Shown in pieces: positions 24,794 to 32,800 of a stretch of 64,000 nt of DNA. Made by a program: the position numbers and the translations under genes. Every line of letters begins with the position of its first letter. Within the stretch, counting starts at the first letter, position 1. The stretch is from assembly GCA_017306015.1 (NCBI GenBank), contig JAFKJK010000013.1:186001-250000 (forward strand). Reading direction: 5' to 3'. The notes below the pieces were generated by a model. It made no database searches. It saw only the letters and a list, made by a program, of their open reading frames with translations, and was not told the DNA's origin. Origin of the DNA: Propionibacteriaceae bacterium. Its GTDB lineage: Bacteria; Actinomycetota; Actinomycetes; Propionibacteriales; Propionibacteriaceae.

Positions 24794-25661
24794 ACGCGTC
24801 CGGGCTCTTCTGCCAGTTGCATAGGGCATCCTCGATCACGTCGTACGTAAGCCCCCAGCGCTGGTTGGATGCATGCACACGATCCTCTGCCGCGGCCGCA
24901 GTGAGTCTGCCATCGCCATAGAGTAAGCGGGCGCCCGCCAGTGGGCCCGAAGACCCGGAGAAGAATGCCCTCCCTGGGGAGACAGCCGCAAGTCGCAGCT
25001 TGCCAGCCATGTTCAGGAAGTCAAATCGACCCGTCCTCCCAAAGCGAGCTACTGACCCCATGGATCGGTACAACCCTTCGAACCGTTCATGCTCGGTTCC
25101 CTGGTCGCTAACGAGTTCCCGCTGGTGGGCTTCGAACCAAGCGACATAGGTTGCAACTACCGAGCCGGTCCCATTGGGCGTCCAGGCGTCCAGGCTTTCG
25201 TACTTCCTGTGGTTTCCGAAACGCACGCCGGCGGCCTTAAGCCGTGGCTCAGCCGTCTGGAGCCATCGCCTAAACGCATCTGGATCCGAACTCACTGCAG
25301 AGAACGTCCAGAGATTGCCATCCCCTGCATAGACAAGTGCGGGGAGCTGATATTCCCTGTGCCTGTGTTTTCCGAAGTGCGTAAAGAGAAAGACCATCCA
25401 AAGCGCCTCGTGCGGATTCCCTTGCCTTGAGTAATAGACGGCGGCACGTATCGGATCAAAAACTGAGTCCTCAGGGTCTGCGACTCTTCCCGTGTATGGG
25501 AGCTTGAGGATTGCTTCCGCGAATCTGCGTCGACGTTGGCTCTCGACGACCTGTTCCGCCAGCACCAACGGTCGTGCTCCTGGAAGGTCCTCACCCGTGC
25601 GTGCGTCTTCCAGGACGGAAAGAAGTCGCTGGAATTCCGATTGATCGGAAGGTGAGATCAC
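24774..25661 (-). CDS. Alpha-glutamyl/putrescinyl-thymine pyrophosphorylase clade 3-like protein
   Basis: 295 aa. Recognised from the order of motifs SVFDPIRAAVYYSRQGNPHE, ALWMVFLFTHFGKHRH, FGNHRKYESLDAWTPNGTG (148-166), FGRTGRFDFLNMAGKL (207-222), GPLAGARLLYG and the terminal ALCNWQKSPDAF. This family was predicted to act in hypermodified-base synthesis, replacing a pyrophosphate on a modified pyrimidine. Bacterial members are uncharacterised. Its start overlaps the stop of the upstream thymidylate-synthase-like gene by four bases, so the two are coupled. It converges on the HigA-like gene with a 20-bp 3' overlap. Confidence 0.65.
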   Translation of the reverse strand: MISPSDQSEFQRLLSVLEDARTGEDLPGARPLVLAEQVVESQRRRRFAEAILKLPYTGRVADPEDSVFDPIRAAVYYSRQGNPHEALWMVFLFTHFGKHRHREYQLPALVYAGDGNLWTFSAVSSDPDAFRRWLQTAEPRLKAAGVRFGNHRKYESLDAWTPNGTGSVVATYVAWFEAHQRELVSDQGTEHERFEGLYRSMGSVARFGRTGRFDFLNMAGKLRLAAVSPGRAFFSGSSGPLAGARLLYGDGRLTAAAAEDRVHASNQRWGLTYDVIEDALCNWQKSPDAFIAFRG

Positions 25662-26614
25662 TTTAGACCCTCCTCGAGAGACATCGACGGAACGAGCATG
25701 CGATAGGCCTCGTTTTCGAGGCTAGATCGAAGGTCCTCGTGACGGGCGTTGTCGTTCTCCTTCTGTGCAACGAAGAGGCACAGAAGTCGCTGTATGTCAC
25801 GCCAGTACGGTGACGAGTGCCACTCTGGATCGGCGGACCCAGCGCGGATCCGTTGTTCGGAGTCGACAAGTATGCCGCGAGCTTCCGCGAAGCTGCCCGC
25901 GGGCATCGGAGGCATAATACACTGGGGGGATTGCCATTTCTCCGCAAGATATTGTTGAGCGCCGGCGGAGTGTTCGTCATAAAGGTGCAGGCTCCCAACC
26001 AGATGAGTGTATGTTCCCAGTTCCACTCCGAGGTCGCGTGCGAACATCTCCTGCAGCATGGTGAAGCAGAAGGCGTCGTGAATGAACCCCAACCAGATAT
26101 CGTTCGATCTCATGTACACGATCAGTGACAGGGCGCCCTCACGCAACAGGAACTGCAGCGTGCAGGTGCACGGCACATTCTTGGGCGAGACCTCACGGTC
26201 GCCCGCCTCGAAGATCTGCACAGCTGCGCGTCTCGTTGCCGGGCGGTTTCGTAGCAACTCCAGGGCTGAGTTCAACTGGTCGTGAGGTGGATCGCCGAAG
26301 AGCCTGGGGCCGTAGCCTCCCGGTATGTGCCCGTCCGCGGCCAAGGGCTGGTATCGGGGGAGGTAGTAGGCGATCTGCTCTGCACTATCTGCGCCTGATA
26401 GATACCAGGCCAACTCCGCGAGAGGGCTATACAACAGGAGCCGCGAGGCGGTCCAGCTTACTCTGTTGACCGGATTACTTAGGACTAAGTGGACATCTGT
26501 GAGCTCGGTGCATGGCCCGCGACTTGTCGCGAGAGGGCGACCGCTCCTTTTCAGATGCTTGAGCGCCGCGCGTAGGAGATCGTCAATGCTAGAGGCCGTG
26601 ATGCACTTTGTCAT
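25658..26614 (-). CDS. Thymidylate synthase-family protein, predicted dCMP-type (hydroxy)methylase
   Basis: 318 aa. Catalytic features of the thymidylate-synthase fold are kept: Glu67 in ELAWYL, Cys149 in VPCTCTLQF, Arg169-Asp172 in RSND, His210/Tyr212 in SLHLYDEH. The segment LGFIHDAFCFTMLQEM aligns without gaps to E. coli LGLPFNIASYALLVHM, placing Asp180 at the position of Asn177. Asp there is the hallmark of dCMP hydroxymethylases such as phage T4 gp42 and switches preference from dUMP to dCMP. It is operonic with the pyrophosphorylase-like gene, and a NudG-like hydrolase gene lies upstream. The base chemistry is inferred. Confidence 0.78.
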   Translation of the reverse strand: MTKCITASSIDDLLRAALKHLKRSGRPLATSRGPCTELTDVHLVLSNPVNRVSWTASRLLLYSPLAELAWYLSGADSAEQIAYYLPRYQPLAADGHIPGGYGPRLFGDPPHDQLNSALELLRNRPATRRAAVQIFEAGDREVSPKNVPCTCTLQFLLREGALSLIVYMRSNDIWLGFIHDAFCFTMLQEMFARDLGVELGTYTHLVGSLHLYDEHSAGAQQYLAEKWQSPQCIMPPMPAGSFAEARGILVDSEQRIRAGSADPEWHSSPYWRDIQRLLCLFVAQKENDNARHEDLRSSLENEAYRMLVPSMSLEEGLK

Positions 26615-26681
26615 GCTTCTCCCGCCGAGGGCCTCGACCGGAAGACCGCAATGCGTACGTGCGCGCCGATGCCTTGGGTAA

Positions 26682-26719
26682 CAACGGGCCTCGCTGCGCT
26701 CGGGTGGCGAGGCCCGTTG
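26682..26719 (-). terminator. Perfect 12-bp hairpin downstream of the Nudix gene
   Basis: CAACGGGCCTCG at 26682-26693 pairs with 26708-26719 around a 14-nt loop. It separates the 3' end of the Nudix gene from the start of the synthase gene and is probably the Nudix terminator. There is no strong T-run. The rest of the 26615-26959 gap shows no gene I can support. Confidence 0.6.
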
Positions 26720-26959
26720 CCGGAGTAGAGTCCGATGATATAGAACACCCCTGCCTCCAGTGCCTGTGTTGGTAGGTTACCCGTTCGCGAATACGACGCT
26801 GGGCGAGCCGCGCCGATGCCGCGCACGTCTGCCTCGACAGTGCTGAGCGTGCGTCGTCGGCGCAGCCAGACTTCCTGGGGGCGGCAGTGGGGTGATCGTT
26901 GTGCGCCGCGGGTCAGATGCTAGGGCCCTTATGTGAGCGAGCAATACACAAGGGCTACG

Positions 26960-27439
26960 TCAACACTTGCCCTGCTCTCGTCCAGCACCTCGGTTTAGGT
27001 CACGGGAAAGGACCTTTTGGCGGCGTACTTGCGCTTCTGTGGAGTCGGTATCAGCGAGGATGATCCGTACCCGCCTGGCTGTGGGCATGTCTGCCGGAGC
27101 CCAGTCGAGGTTGCCTAGATCCTCGGAACCGAGCCATCGGCTTCGGGCGTGCTCAAGACGTCGAGGGTGTCCTGATACCACGCTGCACTCGAAGGTGCTG
27201 AGCGTGATCTTCGCGAAATCATACGTATGAGTGGTCGTCTCCACGAGCCTGCCAACCCGAACCACGCACCCGAGCTCCTCGCGGACTTCTCTTGCCAGCG
27301 CCTGCTGGGGCGTCTCGCCCGGCTCGACCTTTCCGCCGGGGAACTCCCAGAGTCCAGCTAGGGGCCCACTTGCCCGCTGAGCGCAGTACACACGGCCGTC
27401 GCGGATGATCACTGCGCCCACAACCTCGACGTCCTCCAC
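26960..27439 (-). CDS. Nudix hydrolase, NudG/MutT-like
   Basis: 159 aa. The Nudix box GGKVEPGETPQQALAREVREELG is complete (GX5EX7REUXEEXGU). The N terminus EVVGAVIIRDGRVYCAQR, the GLWEFPGGK approach and the late WAPADMP segment match NudG-type pyrimidine (d)NTP pyrophosphohydrolases better than plain MutT. E. coli NudG acts on 5-modified dCTP and CTP. That would suit the dCMP-type synthase next door by removing modified triphosphates, or by making monophosphates. About 30 basic C-terminal residues are extra. Confidence 0.8.
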   Translation of the reverse strand: MEDVEVVGAVIIRDGRVYCAQRASGPLAGLWEFPGGKVEPGETPQQALAREVREELGCVVRVGRLVETTTHTYDFAKITLSTFECSVVSGHPRRLEHARSRWLGSEDLGNLDWAPADMPTARRVRIILADTDSTEAQVRRQKVLSRDLNRGAGREQGKC

Positions 27440-27762
27440 GGCCTAGAGCCTACTTTGGTGTTCGGGTCCCGTATTGGGGTGCGCATGGTAGAAGTGCGCC
27501 GGCTGCACGATCCGGTGACAGGGTCACCTGTTCGCGCAGTAGACCTCCTGAGAGTCAGGGCGTCGACAACGGGCCACGCGGCACACTCCACGGGGCAGAT
27601 CAGGGTCGCATAGCGGTCATGGGCATGATTGTAGGAGTCCAGCCGGCGATCACGACCCGGTGGGCAGGCAGCTGGGGCGGGTCGGCCCGACTCTCCGATC
27701 TGGGAGCGTCGCGTGAGTTGGAGGCACGCGAGGCGAACATGCAGTTGCGTCGCGAATGGCGC
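27440..27762. other. Intergenic stretch without a supported gene
   Basis: 323 bp upstream of the Nudix gene. Short open frames exist, for example a 42-codon rightward frame from the ATG at 27485 and a frame ending in LEAREANMQLRREWRLS near 27770. None has a recognisable family or a clear ribosome site. It should contain the Nudix promoter. Confidence 0.4.
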
Positions 27763-28077
27763 TTAGCTTAGGAACGCAGCGACTACGGCCAGAGCAGACG
27801 CAAGGACCAGTAGCCCCCATCCCGCTAGCTGCAGACGCACACGCTTGTAGAGCTTGGCCTCGTGAGGTGATTCCTTGAGCAACTGCGCCATCTCTCGCCG
27901 CCTCTCGTACCAGCGAACTGGGTGTCGCGCGAACGGGTACTCGACCTTTAGGTCGTCGATCGCGACGAAGGCACGTTGGCCTTCGGGATCAACCTCCTTC
28001 AGCTGCCGCAGGCTCTGGACAGCTTGGATTCCTGTGCCGATCATCGCGAGCATTGGGACCGCCGCATCCAGCAACAT
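27763..28077 (-). CDS. Small membrane protein, unknown
   Basis: 104 aa from ATG 28077. A hydrophobic N terminus (MLLDAAVPMLAMIGTGIQAV), a charged central region (VDPEGQRAFVAIDDLKVEYP, RWYERRREMAQLLKESPHEA) and a C-terminal membrane helix (GWGLLVLASALAVVAAFLS) are visible. The central region is probably cytoplasmic between two membrane contacts. No family is recognised and no ribosome site is clear. It is the last gene inside the island before the distal repeat. Confidence 0.5.
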   Translation of the reverse strand: MLLDAAVPMLAMIGTGIQAVQSLRQLKEVDPEGQRAFVAIDDLKVEYPFARHPVRWYERRREMAQLLKESPHEAKLYKRVRLQLAGWGLLVLASALAVVAAFLS

Positions 28078-28177
28078 CACGCGAGGAGAATGCCACAGGC
28101 CACCGACACTCGAGCGGTGAACGCGGCACCCGGCCGGACGCACCCGGTTCGCGCGATGTCCGCGGGAGACCCGACCA

Positions 28178-28202
28178 GCGGACTTTCGGGGTGAAAGTCC
28201 GC
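28178..28202. other. Stable hairpin at the island edge
   Basis: GCGGACTTTC and its complement GAAAGTCCGC form a 10-bp perfect stem around GGGGT, 70 bp before the distal att repeat. The first arm resembles the tRNA-Lys anticodon arm (GCGGACTTTT). It could be a terminator or an integrase/excisionase arm site. The function is open. Confidence 0.45.
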
Positions 28203-28271
28203 GCCAATGCTGACGCACGCGGAGGGTTACACGACCGTAGAATACCTAGTTAAGCGCCAGTCAGGGACGGT

Positions 28272-28361
28272 CTTTTAGTCCGCGGGTTCTGGGTTCGATT
28301 CCCAGTGGGCCTACCAAGGGTTTCCGCGGTGCGATCATGGTCAATGTCGTCCAGCTCCCAG
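28272..28361 (+). repeat. att repeat, distal copy (tRNA-Lys 3' fragment)
   Basis: 88 of 90 positions match 20145-20234. It includes a tRNA-Lys 3' half lacking the acceptor 5' strand and D-arm, so it cannot give a functional tRNA. It marks the far end of the island. Confidence 0.85.
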
Positions 28362-28636
28362 GTCTCTTGTAGGCTCACGAAGGTCGCGTCGTAGCCAGAC
28401 ACCCCGCTGCGCACCAAACGCTGCGCTCGCACGACGAAAATCCGGACATCTCTCGGGCGTCGAGCGGGTCGCGTACTCGTAGCCCGTGTGGGCCGTCAGC
28501 TTGTGCAAGGTCATCACGATGGCTACCTCCCTCCTCCATGACAGACAGTTGAACGCGGCCTCGGTGGCCACCGGGAACTTCCTGTCACCCCACTAAGCCG
28601 CTGGTGGAGCCCCTTCCGCACAGGGTCGGGCAACGG

Positions 28637-28830
28637 CCTTCTGGACGAGGCACGATTCGAACCGTTCACAACCTCCAGAGCCCCAGGAGGCAGGCGATCG
28701 GGACGCGCCGCGTCGGGATATTCGACCCTTCTCAGCCCTCCTGCCTGCGTCGTGGTCGGCGACGTGGCGCCAGCCGCAGACCTGGTCACTTGCCTTAAGT
28801 CTTTGGAGGGGTCCGTTCCGGACAGCGATG
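28637..28830. repeat. Diverged att-flanking segment, right copy
   Basis: A counterpart of 20240-20428, with CCTTCTGG, ATTCGAACCGTTCACAACCTCC, GCGATCGGGACGC and CCGTTCCGGACAG in the same order and spacing. It lies about 275 bp beyond the distal att repeat. The 28078-28903 interval contains no gene I can support apart from these repeats and the hairpin. Confidence 0.65.
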
Positions 28831-28903
28831 ACACGAACTGCTCACGGTCTCGCAGTGACGAGACTCGAACCGCATGTGTAGACTCGTGTGTAAGGAGGCG
28901 CAC

Positions 28904-29128
28904 ATGGCTACCAATCTGGCGATCGACCCTGACTTGCTCGACCACGCACTGTCGGTGAGCGGGGTGCGGACGAAGAAGGAGGCGGTGACGATCGCGCTGC
29001 GGGAGTTCATCGCACGACGCGAGCAGGCCCGGATCGTCGAGTCGTTCGGTACCTTCGATTGGGACGAGGGGTACGACTACAAGGCCGACCGGCGGAGTCG
29101 CGACGTCGACGTGGTGCCCGGCGAGTGA
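28904..29128 (+). CDS. vapB: VapB-type antitoxin
   Basis: 74 aa from ATG 28904 with a strong AAGGAGG site. The N-terminal ribbon-helix-like motif LAIDPDLLDHALSVSGVRTK, then KEAVTIALREFIARRE, is the VapB (type II) DNA-binding half. The tail WDEGYDYKADRRSRDVDVVP is the toxin-embracing peptide. Its stop overlaps the GTG of the PIN-domain gene. It should neutralise VapC and repress the pair's own promoter. Confidence 0.88.
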   Translation: MATNLAIDPDLLDHALSVSGVRTKKEAVTIALREFIARREQARIVESFGTFDWDEGYDYKADRRSRDVDVVPGE

Positions 29129-29532
29129 GTCGGTTCCTGGTAGACACCAGCGTCTGGTCGCTGGCCTACCGACGGGACACGCGGCCGGACGTGCCGCAGG
29201 TCGCTGTCCTCCGGTCGGCGCTGGTGGACGGTGAGTATGTCGCGATCACCGGCATGGTGCTGCTGGAGTTGCTACGCGGCTTCATTCCGGCACGCGCGCA
29301 GGAGCGCATCTTGGCCGATCTGGCTCCGCTGGAGCTGATCGAGCCGACTCGCGACGACTACGTGGAGGCTGCTCGGTTGGCGAACATCTGCCGTCAGGCC
29401 GGCGTCCAGCTGGGCTCGGTGGACGCATTGCTCGCCCAACTCGCGATCGCGAACGGCCTGGAACTGCTGACTACCGATCGCGACTTCGAGAACGCAGCCA
29501 AGGCGGTTCCCCTGCGAGTCTGGCACCCGTAG
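29125..29532 (+). CDS. vapC: VapC-type PIN-domain ribonuclease toxin
   Basis: 135 aa, GTG start in a GTGA overlap. PIN acidic residues are visible: Asp in FLVDTSVWSL, Glu in VLLELLRG, Asp in GSVDALLAQLA and Asp in LLTTDRDFEN. VapC toxins cut specific tRNAs or rRNA when released from VapB. The pair lies just outside the island's distal repeat, a common place for addiction modules. Confidence 0.9.
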   Translation: MSRFLVDTSVWSLAYRRDTRPDVPQVAVLRSALVDGEYVAITGMVLLELLRGFIPARAQERILADLAPLELIEPTRDDYVEAARLANICRQAGVQLGSVDALLAQLAIANGLELLTTDRDFENAAKAVPLRVWHP

Positions 29533-29890
29533 TCCGGTCTCAAGGTTTCATCGGACGGCCGCGACGGACTCCGTCCAGATGTTAGGTAGAACGTCGTCCA
29601 GGTGTTGGTTGGCGTGCCGTCCGAGGATGTGTCGATGCTGCTTTGGCCCACGTCCCTCTGCTGGAGGTGCAATCGCTCGAAGGGTGCTCGAGTAGCGGAG
29701 CTCCGAACCTGACTGACGAGAACGCCTGACGGGGTGCCGGCCGAACCCGGACTGTCGCAATGAATCGGACATAGGGACATCCGTCGCCCAACCCCACCAA
29801 AGCGACCGCACCCGTCCAGCGCTTCGACGGAGACCTCGGCGCTCATCTTCGCGGTGCAGGTGGCCTGTGTGAGCGACACGGAATGGCGGG
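29533..29890. other. Gap without a supported gene
   Basis: 358 bp between convergent vapC and the NERD gene. Overlapping short leftward frames exist. One ends with RHANQHLDDVLPNIW, faintly like an IS66-type transposase tail, but this is too short to call. Confidence 0.3.
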
Positions 29891-30733
29891 CTACCGCCAT
29901 GTGCAGCTGAGCCGAGCTGACCTCAGGACGATGTCCGCGGTGCCATCGTCGAGGCTCTGCGGCTGGTCCCTCAGGAAGCCGACGACCTCCGTCTGGTCGA
30001 GCACCTCGACGTCGACCGGCTGCGCCTTGATCGTGAGGTTGGCGAGCCCCACGAACACCACCAGACCGGTGGCCTTGACCTCGATCCCGCAGGCGGAGCT
30101 GAGCAACGAGCTCGCCCGTTCCGCTTCAGATCGGCTCTCGCGAACATAGTGCTGCCAGACGTGATTCACCATGAGCGCGTCCTCGCCGACCCAGACGTGA
30201 CCGTCGTGGTGGTGCTTGGAGTTCACCGTGAACACTCCACCCGGGCCAACGACAAGGTGGTCAATGTCTGCATTGTGAGTTCCGACCGGGATCGAGTTCA
30301 CGAAAGCCCATCGTGGGTCCAGTCCGACCAGCTGATTCAGCTCGTCGGCGACCGCCCGCTCGCCGAGAACCCCGAGTTCCATCGCCGAGTAGGCGCGCCG
30401 TCCCGGGAAGTCCGGCTGAGCAGGCTTCAGCTCCCGTCCGGCCTCGGAAGCGGCAGCGATCTGCTGCTCGAGATGCTCGCCCGGCCGGCGGAACGCGAGA
30501 TCCAGGACGGGGTCCGCGATCGTTCGGCGGGGGACGTAGCCGACCGTCTCCTCGATTGCCCTGGCCTCCTGCAGCGCGGCCTCGAAGTCCGGCTTCAGCT
30601 CTGGCATGTCGAGTGTCGGTTCGCCGCTGTCGACGTCGAGCCATCCCACCGTCCGATCGTCGGCCGTGTTGACGTACAGACGATGCTTGCCCCACTTCGA
30701 CCATTTGACGACGATCAGTCCGGTTTCGGTCAT
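29891..30733 (-). CDS. NERD-domain protein (nuclease-related)
   Basis: 280 aa from ATG 30733; an upstream start with a polar extension is possible. The C-terminal half is a NERD domain: GVLGERAVADELNQL, WAFVNSIPVG, NADIDHLVVGPGGVFTVNSK (the Asp and Lys of the restriction-like core) and HHHDGHVWVGEDALMVN. The N-terminal ~110 residues (GLIVVKWSKWGKHRLYVN, VGWLDVDSGEPTLDMPE) form a separate small domain often seen with actinobacterial NERD proteins. A DNA- or RNA-processing role is presumed from the fold; no target is known. Confidence 0.8.
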   Translation of the reverse strand: MTETGLIVVKWSKWGKHRLYVNTADDRTVGWLDVDSGEPTLDMPELKPDFEAALQEARAIEETVGYVPRRTIADPVLDLAFRRPGEHLEQQIAAASEAGRELKPAQPDFPGRRAYSAMELGVLGERAVADELNQLVGLDPRWAFVNSIPVGTHNADIDHLVVGPGGVFTVNSKHHHDGHVWVGEDALMVNHVWQHYVRESRSEAERASSLLSSACGIEVKATGLVVFVGLANLTIKAQPVDVEVLDQTEVVGFLRDQPQSLDDGTADIVLRSARLSCTWR

Positions 30734-31222
30734 CCGGCCGGACGTGCCGCGTCTTGGCGGGGCGACGTCATCGGACCGCGGCGCTACGGGGTCGACGAGG
30801 GACGATTTCTCATGTGCGGGGGCTGACACGCTGCCAGCCTGCCGACACACCTGTGACGTTGCCTAGACCCCGTGTGGGCGACACGACCCGCGCGTTCGAG
30901 CTTTCGACATCCACGTGAGAAGGCGCCGCAGTTCGGGACGTGCGACCGACGACTGCGGCGGATTGCTTTAGGAGCCTGGATTCGTCCGATTCGGCCCGCC
31001 GCGGGACGCGGACCTTGCGAAACAGGATGTCGCCATTGATCGAGCCTTCGCGGCACGAATGATGGAACAGAGTGCCCTCGACTTTCCAGCCCGCGTGCGG
31101 CCCGGCAGGGAACTCAGGGCGCTCAGTCGCGTCCCGTCCGTCCTTCGACCCGGTGCGTCAGCGTCTGTCACTGGCGGGGGAGTGGCGCAAGGCTGCCCTA
31201 CCGGGACCGCTATCGTCTGACT
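30734..31222. other. Gap without a supported gene
   Basis: About 490 bp between the divergent NERD and P-loop genes. Open frames here are short and antisense to each other, with no recognisable domain. It must contain both promoters, but no clear -10/-35 pair stands out. Confidence 0.35.
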
Positions 31223-31768
31223 GTGTCGGCGGGGTCGCAGCAGCTGGTGGTGATCCGGGGCAACTCGGGTTCGGGAAAGACGACGCTGGCGCGCGATCTG
31301 CAACTCGCGATGGGGCGGGGCACGGCGAACATCGGCCAGGACCATCTACGCCGCGTGGTCCTGCGTGAGCACGACCGGCCCGGCGGTGACAACATCGGTC
31401 TGATCGCTGCGACCACACGGCACTGCCTGGCCATCGGTTACCACGTGATCCTCGAGGGCATCCTCGTCTCCGACCACTACCGCTCGATGCTCTGCGAACT
31501 CCTCGACCGGCACGACGGGCCCACCCGCGTGTTCTACCTCGACATCAGCCTGGAGGAGTCGCTGCGGCGTCACGCGGGCAGATCCCTCGCCGGCGAGGTC
31601 TCTCCGGGTCGGTTGCGGGAGTGGTACCGCCCTCGGGACGTGCTGGACGTGCCCGGCGAGGTCACCCTGGACGGGAGTCTCCCCCGGCAGGAGAACCTCG
31701 CGCTGCTTCGGGATCACATCGGGCCCGTCACGCCGCGTCCCGACACTCCGGACGGGCTCTTCCTGTAG
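31223..31768 (+). CDS. P-loop kinase-like/AAA nucleotide-binding protein
   Basis: 181 aa. GTG start. Walker A is IRGNSGSGKTTLARDL (residues 10-25). IGQDHLRRVVLRE, GYHVILEGILVSDHY and FYLDISLEESLRRH, with a lid-like LREWYRPRD segment, match small kinase or zeta-toxin-like P-loop proteins that phosphorylate a small molecule. The substrate is unknown. It abuts the convergent Lrp-type regulator gene with three bases between stops. Confidence 0.75.
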   Translation: MSAGSQQLVVIRGNSGSGKTTLARDLQLAMGRGTANIGQDHLRRVVLREHDRPGGDNIGLIAATTRHCLAIGYHVILEGILVSDHYRSMLCELLDRHDGPTRVFYLDISLEESLRRHAGRSLAGEVSPGRLREWYRPRDVLDVPGEVTLDGSLPRQENLALLRDHIGPVTPRPDTPDGLFL

Positions 31769-31771
31769 GGC

Positions 31772-32800
31772 TCACCTCGGGAGCGAGGCCATCGGCGACG
31801 ACGGGCCGACGTGGCCCTCGGCGAGCCCCACCGCGCGTCCATCGGGTCCGATGATCCGGCCCAGGTGCTTGTCGATGCGCATGACAACGGAGCGGTCGGC
31901 GATCCGGGCGCCGGTGAACGCGTCGGTGAGCGCGATCTCCAACCGGTTGACATCGCTGAGGCGGCGCAGCCACACCGCCAGGATCACGTTGTACCTGCTG
32001 GCCGTGGTTGCGGCGAGGCGCACCTCGGGAATCGTCGTGATCCGCTTGCGCAACACCTCGACCGTCTTGCCGGGGGCCTCGATGAAGTACCACGCGTACA
32101 CGGGCCAGTCGGAGTAGGTGCGCGCGATGTCGGTGCGGAAGCGCAACCGGCCTTGTGACCGCAGAGTGGCGATGGCATCGCTCACCCGTTGTGCAGCGAA
32201 CCCGGTGCGAGCCGCGATACCGCCCACGATGGCCCGTCCGTCCCGGCCCAACTCGTCGCGCAACGCGGTCTCCAGGTCCTCCGGCACGTTCTTCGCTGCC
32301 CGGGGACGGGGCGGACGCGGCGGCGGAATCCGGTGCACTTCGGCCGGAGACAGCGACCGCAGGCGCCAGCTGACCGCCTCCATCAGCAGTTCGTTGATCA
32401 GGTGCGTACGGACGGATCGGATCCCGGCGACCTGCCCGAGCCGGTCCACCGAGTAGTGCGACATCGCCTGGAGGTCGTCCGCCTCGGCGAGCACGAGCAG
32501 ATCGCGCGAGCCCGAACTGTAGTCGACCACCAGCGCCTCGCGGTCCTTCCGCAGGCCCTCGGCCACCGCCTGGAGTTGCCCGTGTTCGCACTCCAGTTCG
32601 AGCATCGCCATCTGCCCCGCCGGACGGTAGCCGGTCGACCAGGCAATCCCGTCGCTTCGGAGCCGGTGCCAGCGTCGCGCCAGCGTCCCCGGATCCACCC
32701 CGACGACCGGGGCCAGATCCTGCCACGTCGCCCGCGGCTCGATCTGCAGGGCGTGGAGGAGCCGCGAGTCGGTCTCGTCGAGCTGTTCGGGCTGGGTCAT
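31772..32800 (-). CDS. Lrp/AsnC-family regulator with duplicated domains
   Basis: 342 aa, about twice a standard Lrp protein. The first half has helix-turn-helix LDETDSRLLHALQIEPRATW plus VGVDPGTLARRWHRL and a RAM-like domain. After a Pro/Arg-rich linker (HRIPPPRPPRPRAAK), a second helix-turn-helix region (LRDELGRDGRAIVGGIAART, then VSDAIATLRSQGRLRFRTDI) and a second effector-like domain follow. It is divergent from the M20 amidohydrolase and probably controls that gene and the transporter after it, in response to an amino-acid-like ligand. Confidence 0.85.
   Translation of the reverse strand: MTQPEQLDETDSRLLHALQIEPRATWQDLAPVVGVDPGTLARRWHRLRSDGIAWSTGYRPAGQMAMLELECEHGQLQAVAEGLRKDREALVVDYSSGSRDLLVLAEADDLQAMSHYSVDRLGQVAGIRSVRTHLINELLMEAVSWRLRSLSPAEVHRIPPPRPPRPRAAKNVPEDLETALRDELGRDGRAIVGGIAARTGFAAQRVSDAIATLRSQGRLRFRTDIARTYSDWPVYAWYFIEAPGKTVEVLRKRITTIPEVRLAATTASRYNVILAVWLRRLSDVNRLEIALTDAFTGARIADRSVVMRIDKHLGRIIGPDGRAVGLAEGHVGPSSPMASLPR

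Larger units (their letters stand above)
20145..28361. mobile_element. Genomic island integrated at tRNA-Lys
   Basis: About 8.1 kb bounded by 90-bp direct repeats (20145-20234 and 28272-28361, 88 of 90 bases equal). These start at the tRNA-Lys anticodon loop and run 45 bp past the gene. The cargo is a DUF4143 ATPase, HNH nuclease genes, a HigB/HigA-ImmA pair, a nucleotide-modification-like cassette and small unknown genes. The middle is visibly less GC-rich than its flanks. No integrase gene is seen inside, so the element is probably decayed or mobilised in trans. Confidence 0.8.

Noticed and set aside
26611..26826. 71-codon minus-strand frame between the synthase and Nudix genes
   Set aside because: It spans the 12-bp hairpin, lacks a ribosome site and has no recognisable domain.
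20190..28271. Integrase or transposase gene inside the tRNA-Lys island
   Set aside because: All sizeable frames on both strands were read and none shows the tyrosine- or serine-recombinase or DDE motifs.
29548..29811. IS66-type transposase tail in a minus-strand frame (RHANQHLDDVLPNIW)
   Set aside because: The likeness is a single short stretch with gaps and three overlapping frames compete. It is too weak to annotate.
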